A program made the position numbers and the translations under genes. Source: Inia geoffrensis (lineage: Eukaryota; Chordata; Mammalia; Artiodactyla; Iniidae). Taken from it: 64,000 bases of DNA. How positions within the stretch are numbered: the stretch's first letter is position 1; each line of letters starts with the position of its first letter. The notes under the pieces are model-generated. The model was not told the DNA's origin. It made no database searches and saw only the letters and a list, made by a program, of their open reading frames with translations. Positions 32,561-44,330 of the stretch are shown one piece after another. The stretch is from assembly GCA_036417435.1 (NCBI GenBank), contig CM070904.1, positions 15,296,835 through 15,360,834 of the forward strand, in the 5' to 3' direction.

Positions 32561-33269
32561 CCTCTCCTCCTCGCAGGGCCCTCTCCCAACCTCCCTGCTC
32601 ACCCCCATCTATGTAAAAAAGCCATAAAGCCTTTCTCCAATCGCCTCCTTGGAGTTTATGCAAAACCCCCAGAACACAGGTTGACTGGAAAGTTCTCTCT
32701 CCTGGATAACAACAATTCAATGTGCCTTGACATTTTAATAGCCTGCCATCCTGGTGAACACAATCGAGCAAGGCAGTGAAGCAAAAATCATTAGGTAAGC
32801 AAGATAATCTAAGTGGGATCTGCCTCCTGCACGCTGGCATCTGGGGGTAGGCTGCACAGCCGGGGCAGTCCGCAAACCTGGCCTCATCCTGCTCTGCAGA
32901 GCTCTGTATGTGTGCTCCAACATATACACTTGTTCAACCAGAGACACTCACCCCTGAAAACAGGTTTTGGGAGATAAACATACTCAGGCAAGTACAGGCT
33001 CATTGAAGCCCCAATATGAGATAGCTTGAGAGTATACATATTTACAAATGTATCAAAATACCTGCCACTCCTCCAAACAACCACCAAATTAAACTCACTG
33101 CCCTCAGTTCAGGTTTTGTTGTATCACTGAGAATGAGGCAAATATTGGCAGGGATTCCTAATGTCAACCATCTAAAGGCTGATTATTTCCATGCATATAT
33201 ACATATTTATATAAAGATTTTGAATGTAATACCATGGCTAAATATACAATTTAAACATAAATATGTAAT
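32561..33269. other. Unique-looking stretch
   Basis: No gene or repeat named. AT-rich towards 33190-33260. Confidence 0.4.
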
Positions 33270-33512
33270 ATAAAACATTTATGCTTACTGTATGCACGGT
33301 AATATTATAAATGTTTCGCATCTATTAAGTCATTTAATCCTTGAAACATATGTACTATTATTCCCATTTCAGAGATGAGGTAACTGAGGCACACGTAGTT
33401 GAAGCAACTTGTCCAAAGTCATCTTCTAGTAAGTGGCACAGAACCAGGATTTGAATTCAAGCAGTCTGGCCTTAGAGTACAGGCTGTCAACTTGCACTAT
33501 GCTGTCTCCTAG
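33270..33512 (-). repeat. MIR, nearly full length
   Basis: 'TATTAAGTCATTTAATCCTTG', 'ACTATTATTCCCATTTCAGAG', 'TAACTGAGGCACACGTAG', 'TAGTAAGTGGCACAGAACC', 'GGATTTGAATTCAAGCAG' and 'TTGCACTATGCTGTCTCC' give almost the whole MIR in reverse. Confidence 0.88.
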
Positions 33513-34389
33513 AAAGTAAATCACACAAATAAATGAAACATGTGTTACACATCTTTCTAAGGTCAGTGCATTCCTTCATGAATGTGTATATTTGCACACA
33601 CAACACATACGTTTAGATGGACACTCAAAAGGTGCAAAGCAGTATGACTAGAGCAGTATGACTGACTGCCTTTCAACACAAACACCTGCATGTATGTATT
33701 CAGCCGTAGTCACATATCGAATATCTTGTGAGTCCCAGGATCGTAAGTTAGTACTGATGATACAACAATTCATTAGACACAACTGCCACCTCCTGCAGCT
33801 CGTAGCCTATGGGAAAGTCAAACCAGCGAACAGATGCTTGGCCTTGCAGGCGACAGGCTAGAGATTGGCACAGAGCTGCAGAGGCTCAGAGGATCTGCCC
33901 CGGCTGCCCCAATCTGCCTCACACGACCCTGTCCCAGGTTCTTCTTGGGAAGCCACACACCGATTCCCAAGAGGTTGCCATCCCTCCAAACATGTGGAGC
34001 TCGCCATCTGGGGATCGCCTTTAAGACGGTTTTATAAGCTGCCCAAGAAAATGAGTCTTGTTACTTAATAATTACATGTAACACACATGCTCACACCCCT
34101 TTCTTGGGAAGGAGGTAGAATTGACCACAAAACCCGGAAGGGCCACAGATAACAGAAAATTCTCCTGTTGGATCCCAACCCTCCGAGATGGCCCATGCTC
34201 TTCCCTCTCTCCTCACACGGGATTCCCCGGCACAAACCTGTTTCCATGGGTGCTGACTTGGCAAGCTCTTCACTTTATGAATATGACCCTCAGAGGGGAG
34301 AGCCCCTCTCAGCAGCCCCCGAACTATGTTATCACCGCTATTAAGGAGCTTAAAGAGGAGCTGGGAGGAGAGACACCACTGGAATTGCA
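33513..34389. other. Unique-looking stretch
   Basis: Short open frames in all three plus frames at 33809-34068 overlap each other and resemble no protein. No repeat named. Confidence 0.4.
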
Positions 34390-34662
34390 GCCTGATTGTG
34401 ATTGATGTGTTCCTATTAGCGTCTCAGTGTTATCTCTCTGGATGGCAAGAACAGCCAGTGGCTTGTAACACAACCGATTACCTGAGTTCTCAGCCTTAGA
34501 AGGATGTTTAAATAAAATATAGTCCCTCTTAGCTAGAGGCTCATTTTCTCCACGAGGCTCCCAGACTATTTCATGTCAGCTCTGATTCGCTGCAACTCTC
34601 CTCAGTAAACATGTCTTATCATTAATAATTCTTTACAAGCACAATCTCCAAGAGTCCTCTCC

Positions 34663-34708
<46 letters not shown>

Positions 34709-35320
34709 TTCTCTCTCTCTCTTTCTCTAGGTGGCTGGATTCAGACACATCACGTGCCAGTTTGGGTTCCAAGGTGCTTCCCTCTGAATTTTCACCTGCC
34801 TTGCCAAAAATGATTGATTACGCCGGGCCGACTGGGTGTCCAGCAATACCCAACAAATGACTTTGGCCCCTAACAGCAGGCCTTGGCCAGATAGAAATCA
34901 ATATTTCACCATTAAAATCTATCAAAGAAGAGTTAAGGCACCATCTGTCCCTGCCGCCTCTCTATGGTGTGTGAACATTAAATCCGACACTTGTACTACA
35001 TGGGTAATCAATATATAGTGGTTCACAGATCATTTGTGGTTCCCTTTTAGCAGTGATGGATGTCTGGAATCATTGTGATTCATTTTGTCAGACCATTAAA
35101 CAAGATTCTGTCCAGTTCCTTCCTGATTTCATTTAGAGGATCATTCTTCACAGTTCATAAGAGGGAAACGTTTTTACCAATCTCCTTCTATTTCAATAAG
35201 TCACTTTATAGAGATTTTGTGTCCTCTAGACTGTAAAAATGCTGGAGAGAGAGCACACACAGACCTCTAAAACTATTCACTGCATGACATATGCATAAAG
35301 TGTGAAGAGAGGAATGTAAA
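34390..35320. promoter_or_regulatory. Candidate conserved developmental enhancer
   Basis: Repeat-free for over 900 bp except for a CT tract. A PBX-HOX type site ATGATTGATTAC lies at 34810-34821, with further AT-rich homeodomain-like sites (ATTAATAATTC near 34622, AATCAATATATAG near 35006) and a palindrome at 35067-35081. No open frame of any length apart from a 43-codon stretch at 34732-34860. Known: such texture is typical of conserved non-coding elements near developmental regulators. Conservation itself was not tested. Confidence 0.4.
34656..34729. repeat. (CT)n tract ending in an acceptor-like TAG
   Basis: About 74 bases, almost pure pyrimidine (G only at 34667 and 34699), followed by TCTAG then GTGG. 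Homopurine on the minus strand, able to form triplex DNA. It also mimics a strong 3' splice site. Confidence 0.9.
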
Positions 35321-36303
35321 TATGTTTACCTCTTTATCTGCAAATGTTGGTTTTAACCCCCTCCTGGCTGGAGCGCTGGCCTGCCAGGGCACTCTGGCAA
35401 TAGGGCCCTCCACAGAGGGAGGAGGGTGGAGCTGGTGTCTGGAAGCTGATTTACAGAGGCGAGGGAAACCCCCATACCCTCCCTGGCATGGCTAAACGTA
35501 ATGGAAATGGCTTTTCCAGAGGTTGCATTTCAGACACTTTCATTTCTACAGTCGTGATGATCTGCCTTTGACCCACATGATTGGCAAGGGCCCCTCTGCC
35601 ACCCAGTGGAGCATGTAACCCAAGAGAAGAACCACTTGAGGGCTGGGTGTGGACAAACTGTATTTTATTATTATTTTAAGTAAATCTGTAGCAGGATCAC
35701 TAAATAATGCACTCTAAAGCCAAACAGTTGATATTAAACTATTTTCTGTTTTTAGATTATTAGATAATTATATCACTGTAGCTGATACTAGGGTAGATAA
35801 ACAGATGTTGATTTAAATATTAACAGATGTATATATACATATGTATATGTACAGATATATACACATATATTTTACATTTAATTATATATTACATGACAAA
35901 TGTATATAATTTTAAAGACTTTAGAGATAATTTAGCTTTTCCTTCTTTCCTTTCCTTTTAATATAAAGTAACAGTCTCAAAAAGGATAAAACTTGGCCCT
36001 GGGACAGGATGCTTGTTTCCTGACTTCCAAGTCAAAATATGATATCAAAAAATTATAAGTAATAGAGTGTTACTCAGTTATAATTTTTTGGTGATATATT
36101 TGTTGAGGGGACAGCTGGGAGAGAGTGTGGTACATATTTTGCAGTTGAGCAGCAGGGAAAACCTCTAACTGCTCAGTGCACTAGCTACCCTGCCCTCCTG
36201 CCTCGAGGTGATAACAGCAGAAGGTCAGGCAGGTCGCATAACTTCAGACCCCAGACCACCTGGCTAGAGCCATGTGGACAGCATCACCCGGGGAATTTCC
36301 AGG
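35321..36303. other. Mostly unique, AT-rich
   Basis: Includes a (TA)/(ACATAT)-type low-complexity patch at 35820-35900. GC-richer part at 35360-35480. No repeat family named. Confidence 0.4.
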
Positions 36304-36310
36304 CAAGTGC

Positions 36311-36524
36311 TTTTTTTTGTTTTTTTTTTTTGCAGTACGCGGACCTCTCACTGCTGTGGCCTCTCCTGTTGCAGAGCACAGGCTCCAGACGTGCAGGCTC
36401 AGGGACCATGGCTCACGGGCCCAGCCACTCCGCGGCATGTGGGATCCTCCCAGACCGGGGCACGAACCCGTGTCCCCTGCATCGGCAGGCGTACTCTCAA
36501 CCACTGCGCCACCAGGGAAGCCCA
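36311..36524 (-). mobile_element. CHR-type SINE
   Basis: Minus-strand copy: interrupted T tail 36311-36331, body with GGCTCAGGGACCATGGCTCA, head complement ending CCAGGGAAGCCC. Target duplicates CAAGTGC at 36304-36310 and 36525-36531 (7 bp certain). It forms an inverted pair with the copy at 38619. Confidence 0.94.
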
Positions 36525-36569
36525 CAAGTGCACTTTCAGGAGGCTCTTGGCCCAGCAGAGAGAGCTTGG

Positions 36570-36775
36570 ATTTAGGCTTCAGAAAGACTAAGCAAAAAGC
36601 CCATCTGTGCTGCTAATTAACTGTGTCACCTCAGATAAGTCTCTTCATCTCTCTAGGCATCTGTTTCCTCATCTGAGAGTGCCACCCAATCACACCTACC
36701 TCCCAGGGTAATCGTGGGGATTGAATGAGACCATGTAAGCTCCAGCAAAGACCCCAGCACAGGATATGTTAGTTA
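36570..36775 (+). repeat. MIR
   Basis: 'GGATTTAGGCTTCAGAAAG', 'TGTGTCACCTCAGATAAGTC', 'TCTGTTTCCTCATCTGAGAG', 'GGTAATCGTGGGGATTGAATG' and 'AGACCCCAGCACAGGATATG' in sense. Confidence 0.8.
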
Positions 36776-36934
36776 CCGGCCTTTTATTCCCTCCTTCTTC
36801 CCTTCCTTCCTCGTTGACGTCACTCCATAAATTTGTACTACACTATATTTCAGCCTCTAGTAAGAACTTATAATGGGATCTGCCACATAAGAATTTATCT
36901 AAGTCCTTCTTGATTCTAGAAACATAAAACCTAG

Positions 36935-37155
36935 GAATTAAAATGAGAACTGAGAGGTCTTTGGTCCAACCATTGACCCAGTGCAGGAATCACTCTCACC
37001 ACCTGCCTGACAATTCGTTTTCAATGACCAGGAGTTCAGGTGGTCACCAGGAAGTCTACCTCATCACTGGACAGTCTTCTAATGATAAACTTCCTGCTAA
37101 ACCTGCCTCCATGTACATCCCACCCATTAGTCTCAGCAATAATTCCAATCCATAA
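36935..37155 (-). repeat. CR1/L3-like LINE fragment
   Basis: Resembles the antisense CR1/L3 3' region: 'GGTCACCAGGAAGTCTACC', 'CTTCTAATGATAAACTTCC', 'CATCCCACCCATTAGTC'. Weak similarity, order preserved. Confidence 0.4.
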
Positions 37156-37499
37156 CTACCTCATGTTCCGTATAATAATTTAATAGAATGAAAAGAAATG
37201 TTCCTGTTAATCTGTGTTAAAACGACCTTCTTGAAGCAGTTTATCAGACTGAAATGCAGGAGGTTTGTGACTATGCTAAAGCTGGCTTTATGCGTGTCTT
37301 TCAGTGTTAGCTCTGAGTACATCCCAGCTCATACTGAGTGTAGTCAAGGGTTGGGATTTTGTTTCTTTTTTTTTTTTAACGAATCTTCCTTGGTCCTTGT
37401 CAATCTCCGGGTTTTCTCTGTCTCTGCAGTTCCGCTCTTGAGCACAAAACCCTGAACTGCACAGAACGCTCCTATTCAATTTTATACTTCAGGTTTCAT

Positions 37500-37568
37500 C
37501 CATCCATTTCTTCCTTCGTTCTATCCGCTTTTCCTCCACCTACCTGTCCTTCCATCCATCCATCCTTC
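37500..37568. repeat. (TCCA)n/(TTCC)n pyrimidine-rich microsatellite
   Basis: CATCCATCCATTTCTTCC at the left, and CCATCCATCCATCCTTCC at the right. Confidence 0.85.
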
Positions 37569-38605
37569 CACCTCCAGTATCCCAGTCAAAGCAGGAATGA
37601 GTCTGAACAACGTCCCTTCATAATGGGACACAAGAAACCCCAGCCCTAATAGCAGCGCCAGCCTCAGGAGCTTGAAGTAGCAGCTCTTGCCCACATTCAC
37701 CAATGATAGCAGGCGTCGACATAAGCCCCAGGTGGCCAGGCTACTGCCCCTGCCAGGGCCCCAGGGCATGTCACTGTCTCTCAATTCTTCCCACCATTTG
37801 CACACACAAAAATCACAGAATTAAATTCAACGATTCTATACTGCACATTTCTAAGAAAGCCACGCTGAGCTTTCGGGGTCTGTCTGGCTCATTCAAGCCA
37901 GAGCAGACCTCACGTAGGCCACCAGTGCTTTGCTCTGCCAGGTCTCCCAGTTCTATGATTACCTGCATTACTGTGGTTAATCCTGCGGTTCCCACTCAGG
38001 TCCCACTCCTTGCTAATGTAGCACGCCCCAACTGTTAACATCTTGAAATGCCAGTATTGCTGCCAGGTTCTTGGTCTGTCTGCAGACCTCTGAATCCAGC
38101 ATCTCTTGTCTCCTAAATCATGTCCTGGTATCTAAGCGTCAATAATATTTTTTTCTGATTTCACTTTCAACTCCTGCTCAAAGGGGCCCACGAAACTCTA
38201 AGACCCAAGATAGATGGGACACAAGACTTAAATTGCTCCTTTCAACTCGGAGCCACGTGGGGACAGAGTATCAAGGAGAAGTCAGGGCATTTCATCTCTT
38301 CCCAACGGTAAGACTCCTCGGCCAGCATGTGTCAGGTGAGGATATGGGAGCCAGGCTGATAACGGCCGCCAGTGGTGAGAAAGGAAGGCGGTGGCTGGAC
38401 CAGTCCTAGAAGCTTGCACCTGCCAAGGGACTGTCAGCTCCACAGCAGAGCCTCAATCTTAGAGGCTGTTTGCAGGCAGGCAGTCTGACTCCTGGTGCCC
38501 CATGCTGGGGAAAGGGCTATGGGGGAGCCATGAGCGATATTAGAACTAGGAACCCAACAGGGGTCCTCAACCGGAGTGGCAGCACAGTGTCTCCTGGGGA
38601 CACTC
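37569..38605. other. Spacer without recognised features
   Basis: Moderate GC. Overlapping short open frames without recognisable product. Confidence 0.4.
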
Positions 38606-38618
38606 AGAAGTGTGACAG

Positions 38619-38828
38619 CGGGCTTCCCTGGTGGCACAGTGGTTGAGAGTCTGCCTGCTGATGCACGGGACACGGGTTCGTGCTCCGGTCCGGGAGGATC
38701 CCACATGCCGCAGAGCGGCTGGGCCCATGAGCCATGGCTGCTGAGCCTGCGCGTCCGGAGCCTGTGCTCTGCAACAGGAGAGGCCACAGCAGTGAGAGGC
38801 CCGCGTACTGCAAAAAAAAAAAAAAAAA
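38619..38828 (+). mobile_element. CHR-type SINE
   Basis: Plus-strand copy from GGGCTTCCCTGG to an 18-nt A tail. Target duplicates AGAAGTGTGACAG at 38606-38618 and 38828-38840 are identical over 13 bp. Box A TGGCACAGTGG and box B GGTTCGTGCTC are present with single changes. Confidence 0.96.
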
Positions 38829-38840
38829 GAAGTGTGACAG

Positions 38841-39169
38841 TGAGTTGTTGCAATGGCTGAGAGTGCTGTGGGCAATTAGTGGGCAGGACAAGCTATGCTA
38901 AAGGTGCTCTAACAGATGAGACAGTCCCAAGTGATGAGAAATTGCCCATTCAAAATGCCAGCGGTACTCCACTGACTGAGGCCAACTTCCTCACTTTCGT
39001 GTGAGGAAGGATTTGAATGATTTCCCTCCAAAGAGACCTAGAGAGAATTTTTGTTTCTGCCCATTGGTGTCAGTGTATATTCAGCTTCCCCAGGAGAAAA
39101 CTTTCATGTAGGTAGTTGCTTCTCCTTGAACTCATCAGTAGGACCACCGTCCTTAGAAATGGGAAGGGA
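38841..39169. other. Spacer
   Basis: Nothing recognised. Confidence 0.4.
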
Positions 39170-39388
39170 AGTGATATTCATTGAATGTGCCACTCCTGCA
39201 TGAAGTGCGATACTTAGCACAGATTATCTCATTTCCTCTCAGAGAAAAAAAAAAAAAAAAAAAACCCTGGAAATCAGGTGGTATTGAAGGAAAGGAGACT
39301 CAGTCTCAATTAGTAATCAGCTCATTGAGTAAGCTGACCAAGGCCACACGGGTCATCCGTGACAGAGGCAAGGTTCCAATTCAACGCT
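39170..39388 (-). repeat. MIR with internal A run
   Basis: Left: 'ATTCATTGAATGTGCCACTCC', 'AGATTATCTCATTTCCTCTC'. Right: 'CAAGGCCACACGGGTCATCC', 'GAGGCAAGGTTCCAATTCAACG'. A run of about 21 A sits at 39243-39265 inside the MIR. Confidence 0.65.
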
Positions 39389-40094
39389 TCCAGGCAGCAG
39401 AGTCCTTCCCTGGAGCCGCAGGAGAGCCGCCAGCTGGGTGCCCCCAAATCATTCCTCTCTCTCGTACCTCAGGGATGCTGGAGCCTCCACCAGCCTGGAG
39501 CAAAAGTGGAGAAAAGCCAAGTTCATCTTGGTGCATTTCTCCTCCTCCTATGCTTCCCTTAACCAAATCCCTTCACTACCCGAGCTAGCCAGTAGAAGCT
39601 GCTTATGAGTTACTGTTGCCAGGGAACTCTGCTTTTTATAAGAGCACCTGTGCAATGAGAAAAACGTGCAAATATAGGGAAGGAAGCTCCCATTGCAGAA
39701 TGGGGATAGAGAGGGGCATTAGTGCTAAGGGGAAGCAGAGCTTCTCTCTGGAACTGTTAGCATTTCACAACTTTGCCGTACATAAACCAGCCTTTGAGAC
39801 CCATTAAAGAAATGAATGGGCTTTGTCCTGGTGCTTCTGACTAACTGAGGGTTTGCCTTTTCTTACTCATTGGCCTTGAACCATTTCATACAGGGAAGGG
39901 GGTGAGGAATAGTGAAGAGAGACACAGAGAAGATGAGGGAGCTGTTGCTTCAGTTCAGGCTTGAAGACCTTCAGAGAAACAAGAAAATAGAAAAAAGAAC
40001 AACAGTGCCAATAGCATAATGGCCCATCTCGGCAATTTTTAAGATCCTTATGTATCTACTCAGAGAATGAACCCACTGGGATCCCTCTTCTCTC
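39389..40094. other. Unique-looking stretch
   Basis: No repeat or coding sequence recognised. Confidence 0.4.
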
Positions 40095-40256
40095 ACCAAC
40101 TTTTAGCTTGTGATCTGGGCAAGTGCCTTAACTTGGCTCAACCTCCAGATCCTCATTTGTATAAACAGGGGGGTCATTTCCACCTCACACTGTTGTCGTT
40201 AGGAATGAACCTGTAAATAAAGCACCTAGCACACAGTAGGCATTCAGCCAGTAGAA
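40095..40256 (+). repeat. MIR
   Basis: 'CTTGTGATCTGGGCAAGTGCC', 'CCAGATCCTCATTTGTATAAAC', 'GTTAGGAATGAACCTGTAAA' and 'GCACACAGTAGGCATTCAGCC' in sense (given as separate blocks). Confidence 0.8.
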
Positions 40257-40429
40257 GCAGCGAGGGCTGATTCACTCAGAACGGGGGTGAATGGGGTGGG
40301 TTTGAGTGAAAGGGTGCAGAAGAGCTCATCACCTCCAAAGCTCCGACTCTGCTATCATCAATCTCTTTTTCTCCTAAAGAGTGGGCAGGGGTGGGAGTAG
40401 CAAGGAGGGGAGTTTTCGGGGTAACAAGA

Positions 40430-40830
40430 CTAATCAGGATTTCACCATCAAAGCAAATATATCCAATTAACAGCTATTAAAGAAGCATTTTCTGGCACTG
40501 TGCACGGTGAAGGCCATTCTATCTAGTGGAAATTAATCTTAATTATTGGTACCTGCGTACATACATGCAAAGGGAAGCAACTCACATTAATCTACATTAA
40601 ACTTAATAGCAGTCCGTGTATTATCTATTCTGAGTCAAAATTGACTGCTGGCCCCTGCATAGATATCTGCAGTGCTAACTCAAGTAATTACAGTGCAGCG
40701 GGTCTCAAAGACACAATTTGTTCCCTATATAATAAATCAGCTGCTAGAAGCTTTTTATAATTAAAAACCAAAAGGAAAAAAATAGAACTGTATAAGCAAA
40801 TGTCATTCTATTCTAAGGGAAATTAGGAAA
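40430..40830. promoter_or_regulatory. Candidate conserved element rich in TAAT motifs
   Basis: Repeat-free, AT-rich but not low-complexity. TAATCAGG, CAATTAACAG, GAAATTAATCTTAATTATTG, CATTAATCTACATTAAAC, AAGTAATTACAG and TTATAATTAAAAACC occur within about 330 bp. Such clustering of homeodomain core sites without repeats is typical of developmental enhancers. Function and conservation are inference. Confidence 0.35.
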
Positions 40831-42289
40831 AAGGAAAGTATGTCATCTTGTTGCCTCGTCTGAAAAGAGAGGGAAGCAGCCATCTCTGCTGGAATCCCAA
40901 ACAGAGAAAGGAATACAGTGTTAGGTTTCAGAACTGTGGGGAAAGAATGTTCTTCGAGCCTCAGATTTAAGGTTTCTGAGAGGCCTTAACTTTATTTCCA
41001 AGGAGACTGGTAAGGCCATCTGAGAGAGATGGCTTACATGAACTGGAATTTTCAATAGTTTGGATCAGGGTGGAAGGCCAAGTTGATTTTTACTAAATCC
41101 CACTGAGGCGGGACCCTTCCATCAACCACGAGAAAAAGGGAAGGGTGATGTTCTCTTCCTCTCTGCGGCCCGAGGCCCTTCCTGTCAGGGCATCGTGCAT
41201 TTATCCAACAAATCAAATCTGAGGAGATGCCCTACCTTTCACAGATCTCCTTCCCACTTTTCCTCTCCGTCTTCGGAAACCACAGGCACTCCTGCCACCT
41301 CAACAACTCAAGTCAGCTAGGACTTTTCTTAGTTGCCTAGAATCGTACACCTTCTGTTGTTCTATGACCTCTGAGGTCATCCAGTGCTCCCCTCCAATCC
41401 AGCCAGCATTTCCTAAAGTGTGGCATGCCCACACCCCCTGGAACGGGCATGATTGAACCACGTGCAGATAACACAGCGACTTCGTCTGCCCATTGCTGAC
41501 CAGCAGACACACCAAGGTCACACTCCACCTCAGGAGGACAGCTTGTGCCACCTCTGCAGCTGGGACACAAGCTCGTCCATGCCAGATTTTCCCAGACTGG
41601 CCACCTGTCCCCTCATCATCGGGCCCCAGCTCACCCCAGTGCAGGACCCTTCCTAAGGCCCTGCCTCCCCACTGCCTATCCTCAACTGTCACTTCTGGGT
41701 CCCCCTAAGCCTGCCCTCACCCTGCCTAGCAGGCCTCCTGCCACCCAGACAGGGCTGCCATGTCCAGCTACTGAGGTTGTGCTTATAACTGCAAACCGAA
41801 ATCTGCCCCCGGGACCATGCAATTCAGTGGCCCTGGCGTCCGCGTGGGGTCCCATCTCTACCATCTTGCCTCAGGCTTAACTCCTCTCCGTGCCCCCTGC
41901 TCTCCACCTTCATCATTCATTTTCCACAGGCGCTGCTCTGCTCTCAGCCTCCGGGGCTCCTTCTCGAGCCAAAGCCATTCCCTACCCCTCAACCCTTCAC
42001 TGTAGAACATGGAGGTCAGTCTCTGATCCCACGTGTGAAACCACCACCCCAATCCCTGGTCCAACCTTTTCCAACCAGGCTGAAACTCCCTCTTGGATCA
42101 CAAAGGTCCCTCAAGGCCATGGTTCTTCCCATCTCTACTCTCAGTCTGTGTGGAGCTCTCACTACTTCCTCCTACCTCTTATACCTGTTTGCTTTATTCT
42201 CCATTATCCAATAATGTCACTGAACACAATTTAAAAATCAAAAACCATGTATATGTTCCCTGGACTAATTTTGGAAAATATAGAAAAAT
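40831..42289. other. Mostly unique stretch
   Basis: 41400-42060 is C-rich with overlapping short open frames in several frames and no recognisable product. A possible worn L2 at 42130-42220 is not strong enough to call. Confidence 0.4.
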
Positions 42290-42303
42290 AAAGAAAGGCA
42301 GCC

Positions 42304-42522
42304 AAGGGGCTTCCCTGGTGGCACAGTGGCTGAGAGTCCGCCTGCCAATGCAGGGGACACGGGTTCGTGCCCTGGTCCGGCATGATCCTACATGTCGTGG
42401 AGCGGCTGGGTCCGTGAGCCATGGCCGCTGAGCCTGCATGTCCGGAGCCTGTGCTCCTCAACGGGAGATGCCACAACAGTGAAAGGCCCGCGTACCGCCA
42501 AAAAAAAAAAAAAAAAAAAAAG
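42304..42522 (+). mobile_element. CHR-type SINE
   Basis: Plus-strand copy with A tail 42500-42521. Target duplicates AAAGAAAGGCAGCC at 42290-42303 and 42523-42536 are identical over 14 bp. The body has decayed CpGs (ATGTCGTGGAGCGG), so it is somewhat older than the copy at 22189. Confidence 0.96.
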
Positions 42523-42759
42523 AAAGAAAGGCAGCCTCTTGGTGTTAGCCTCTCAAGTCTTCCTTCTGCAGAAATATAGCATATATTCTAATATACAAAA
42601 GGGCACATGACTGATACTGAGTTTTTAAAATGTTTCTCATTCTTTCAATTGTTTTGAGTAGGTAATATGTGCTCTGAACTGTCAGTATCCCATTCCAGAG
42701 GCAATCAGCATTACCAGCTATTTTATAATTTGAAATTTTCTAGCAATAGGTGATAAATA

Positions 42760-42820
42760 AAAAAAAAATATATAAACCTATTCATATATATATGTATATA
42801 TGTGCATATATATCTTTTTA
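42760..42820. repeat. (TA)n/(ATGT)n low-complexity
   Basis: TCATATATATATGTATATATG then GTGCATATATATC. Confidence 0.8.
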
Positions 42821-43079
42821 CACAAGTGATAGGATCCATCACACTCTTTTACACCTTACTACTTTCTTTTGCTTAATAAATGTTAAAATGTTAGAGATAA
42901 TTTACACTGTAAATGTTAATCTGCACTGGCCTCCTTTTAAAATATATCTATTTAATTAAAACAGTGACTAAATCATAACACGGTTGGGGTTGAGGTATAA
43001 CAAAAATCATGAGAGGTATTTGAACAACTGAATCTCAGAACACACTGTTCTCCTCTGTATATGAATTCTGCCACCTCCC

Positions 43080-43240
43080 CTGACCACCCAACCTTATACA
43101 TAAGTGGTCCTCTGGACCTGCTTGAATACCTCCAATGACGGGGAACTCACTTCCCCAGGAGGTAGCCTTAGGTGGTGAGGCTCTCATCCTGAGCCTTCCG
43201 CTCTTCAACAAACTGAAGTCTCTCCAGTTTCCCAGATCCC
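43080..43240 (-). repeat. CR1/L3-like LINE fragment
   Basis: 'CCTGCTTGAATACCTCCAATG', 'ACGGGGAACTCACTTCCCCAG' and 'CTCTTCAACAAACTGAAGTC' follow the antisense L3/CR1 3' region in order. Ancient. Confidence 0.55.
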
Positions 43241-44164
43241 TTAAACCAGTGATCTCACCTTATAAGTATTGTTTAGCATTTAAAATCTATCCCATCCATT
43301 TGGATACTTAATAGCTACTGCTCGTCTGAGTTTCTTAACTATTTCATACGAGCCTCCCTTGCCCACTTAACTTCATTTTGAGTTTCCAAACGGCAGGGAC
43401 CAAGACTTGGGCTTCTCTTGCATCCCCTTCCCGTGCCTGCCACAGTGCTTCCCAGACTACACCTGGATAATGTTTCCATATATCTTCCTCATCTCAGCTA
43501 GGTCATTACTTCCTCCAGAGAGCCTTTCCTAACACTCCACCCCCCGAATTTTTTTAGTCATTGTAATTGTGATCTGTGTTCCCAGTGGATAATGCAAAGC
43601 CTGCGGTTGTTTTTTGAATATATATATTTGGTGAATAAATAAAAGGACAAATGAATAATACTAAGAGGGAGATCAACTGTGGCTTTTTCTTGAGAAACAG
43701 TGATGACAGATTGGGTAGTATTAAATTTTTCAAAGGGATCTTGTAGAATTCAAATGCTAGAAACAGACTCCCCCAGGAGCCCCTGGGTGCTGACAGGGCT
43801 ACCACTTGCTGTGTTTAGCAGCCCTGGAGCTCTGTTAACCAAGCACCCAATCATGACCAAGCTGCAGAAACATAAACCTGGATGCTAACTTTCTAGGCCA
43901 TGCAAACTTCAGGAAACCAGGTGGAATCTTGGAATCAACCCTAAAGAACATTCCTTTTTCCTAACCCTCTGCCCAGAAATTGCAGGCACCTCTAAGTTGA
44001 AATTGTCAGTTAACCTACCAACAAGCATTTCCTGAGACCATACTAGTTAAGAAAAGACCAGTTCCGTTGTCTCAACACTCTAGGTAGCGATATACAATGA
44101 GTTCACACAAACAGCTAAACAATGCTGTAAACAAAACATCTCTAATAAAACATTCGTTATTGTG
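43241..44164. other. Mostly unique, with a possible L2 trace
   Basis: 43385-43530 has 'GGCAGGGACCAAGACTTGG' and 'CAGAGAGCCTTTCCTAAC', L2-like but out of the normal order, so left uncalled. Nothing else recognised. Confidence 0.4.
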
Positions 44165-44330
44165 GCTGGAGGAGCACAGGGCTTAAAGGACAAATATTTG
44201 AATCCTGGCTTTGCTTCTTGTGTGACCTCTGGAAGTTTACTTACCTCTCTGAACTTTATCTCTACAACGAAAATAATAATGCTGCCTCACAATTGTCCTA
44301 AGCATTAAATGAAACTTGAAAAGATTACCT
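44165..44330 (+). repeat. MIR
   Basis: 'ATATTTGAATCCTGGCTTTGC', 'CTTGTGTGACCTCTGGAAG', 'TTACCTCTCTGAACTTTATC' and 'TCCTAAGCATTAAATGAAAC' in sense. Confidence 0.8.
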
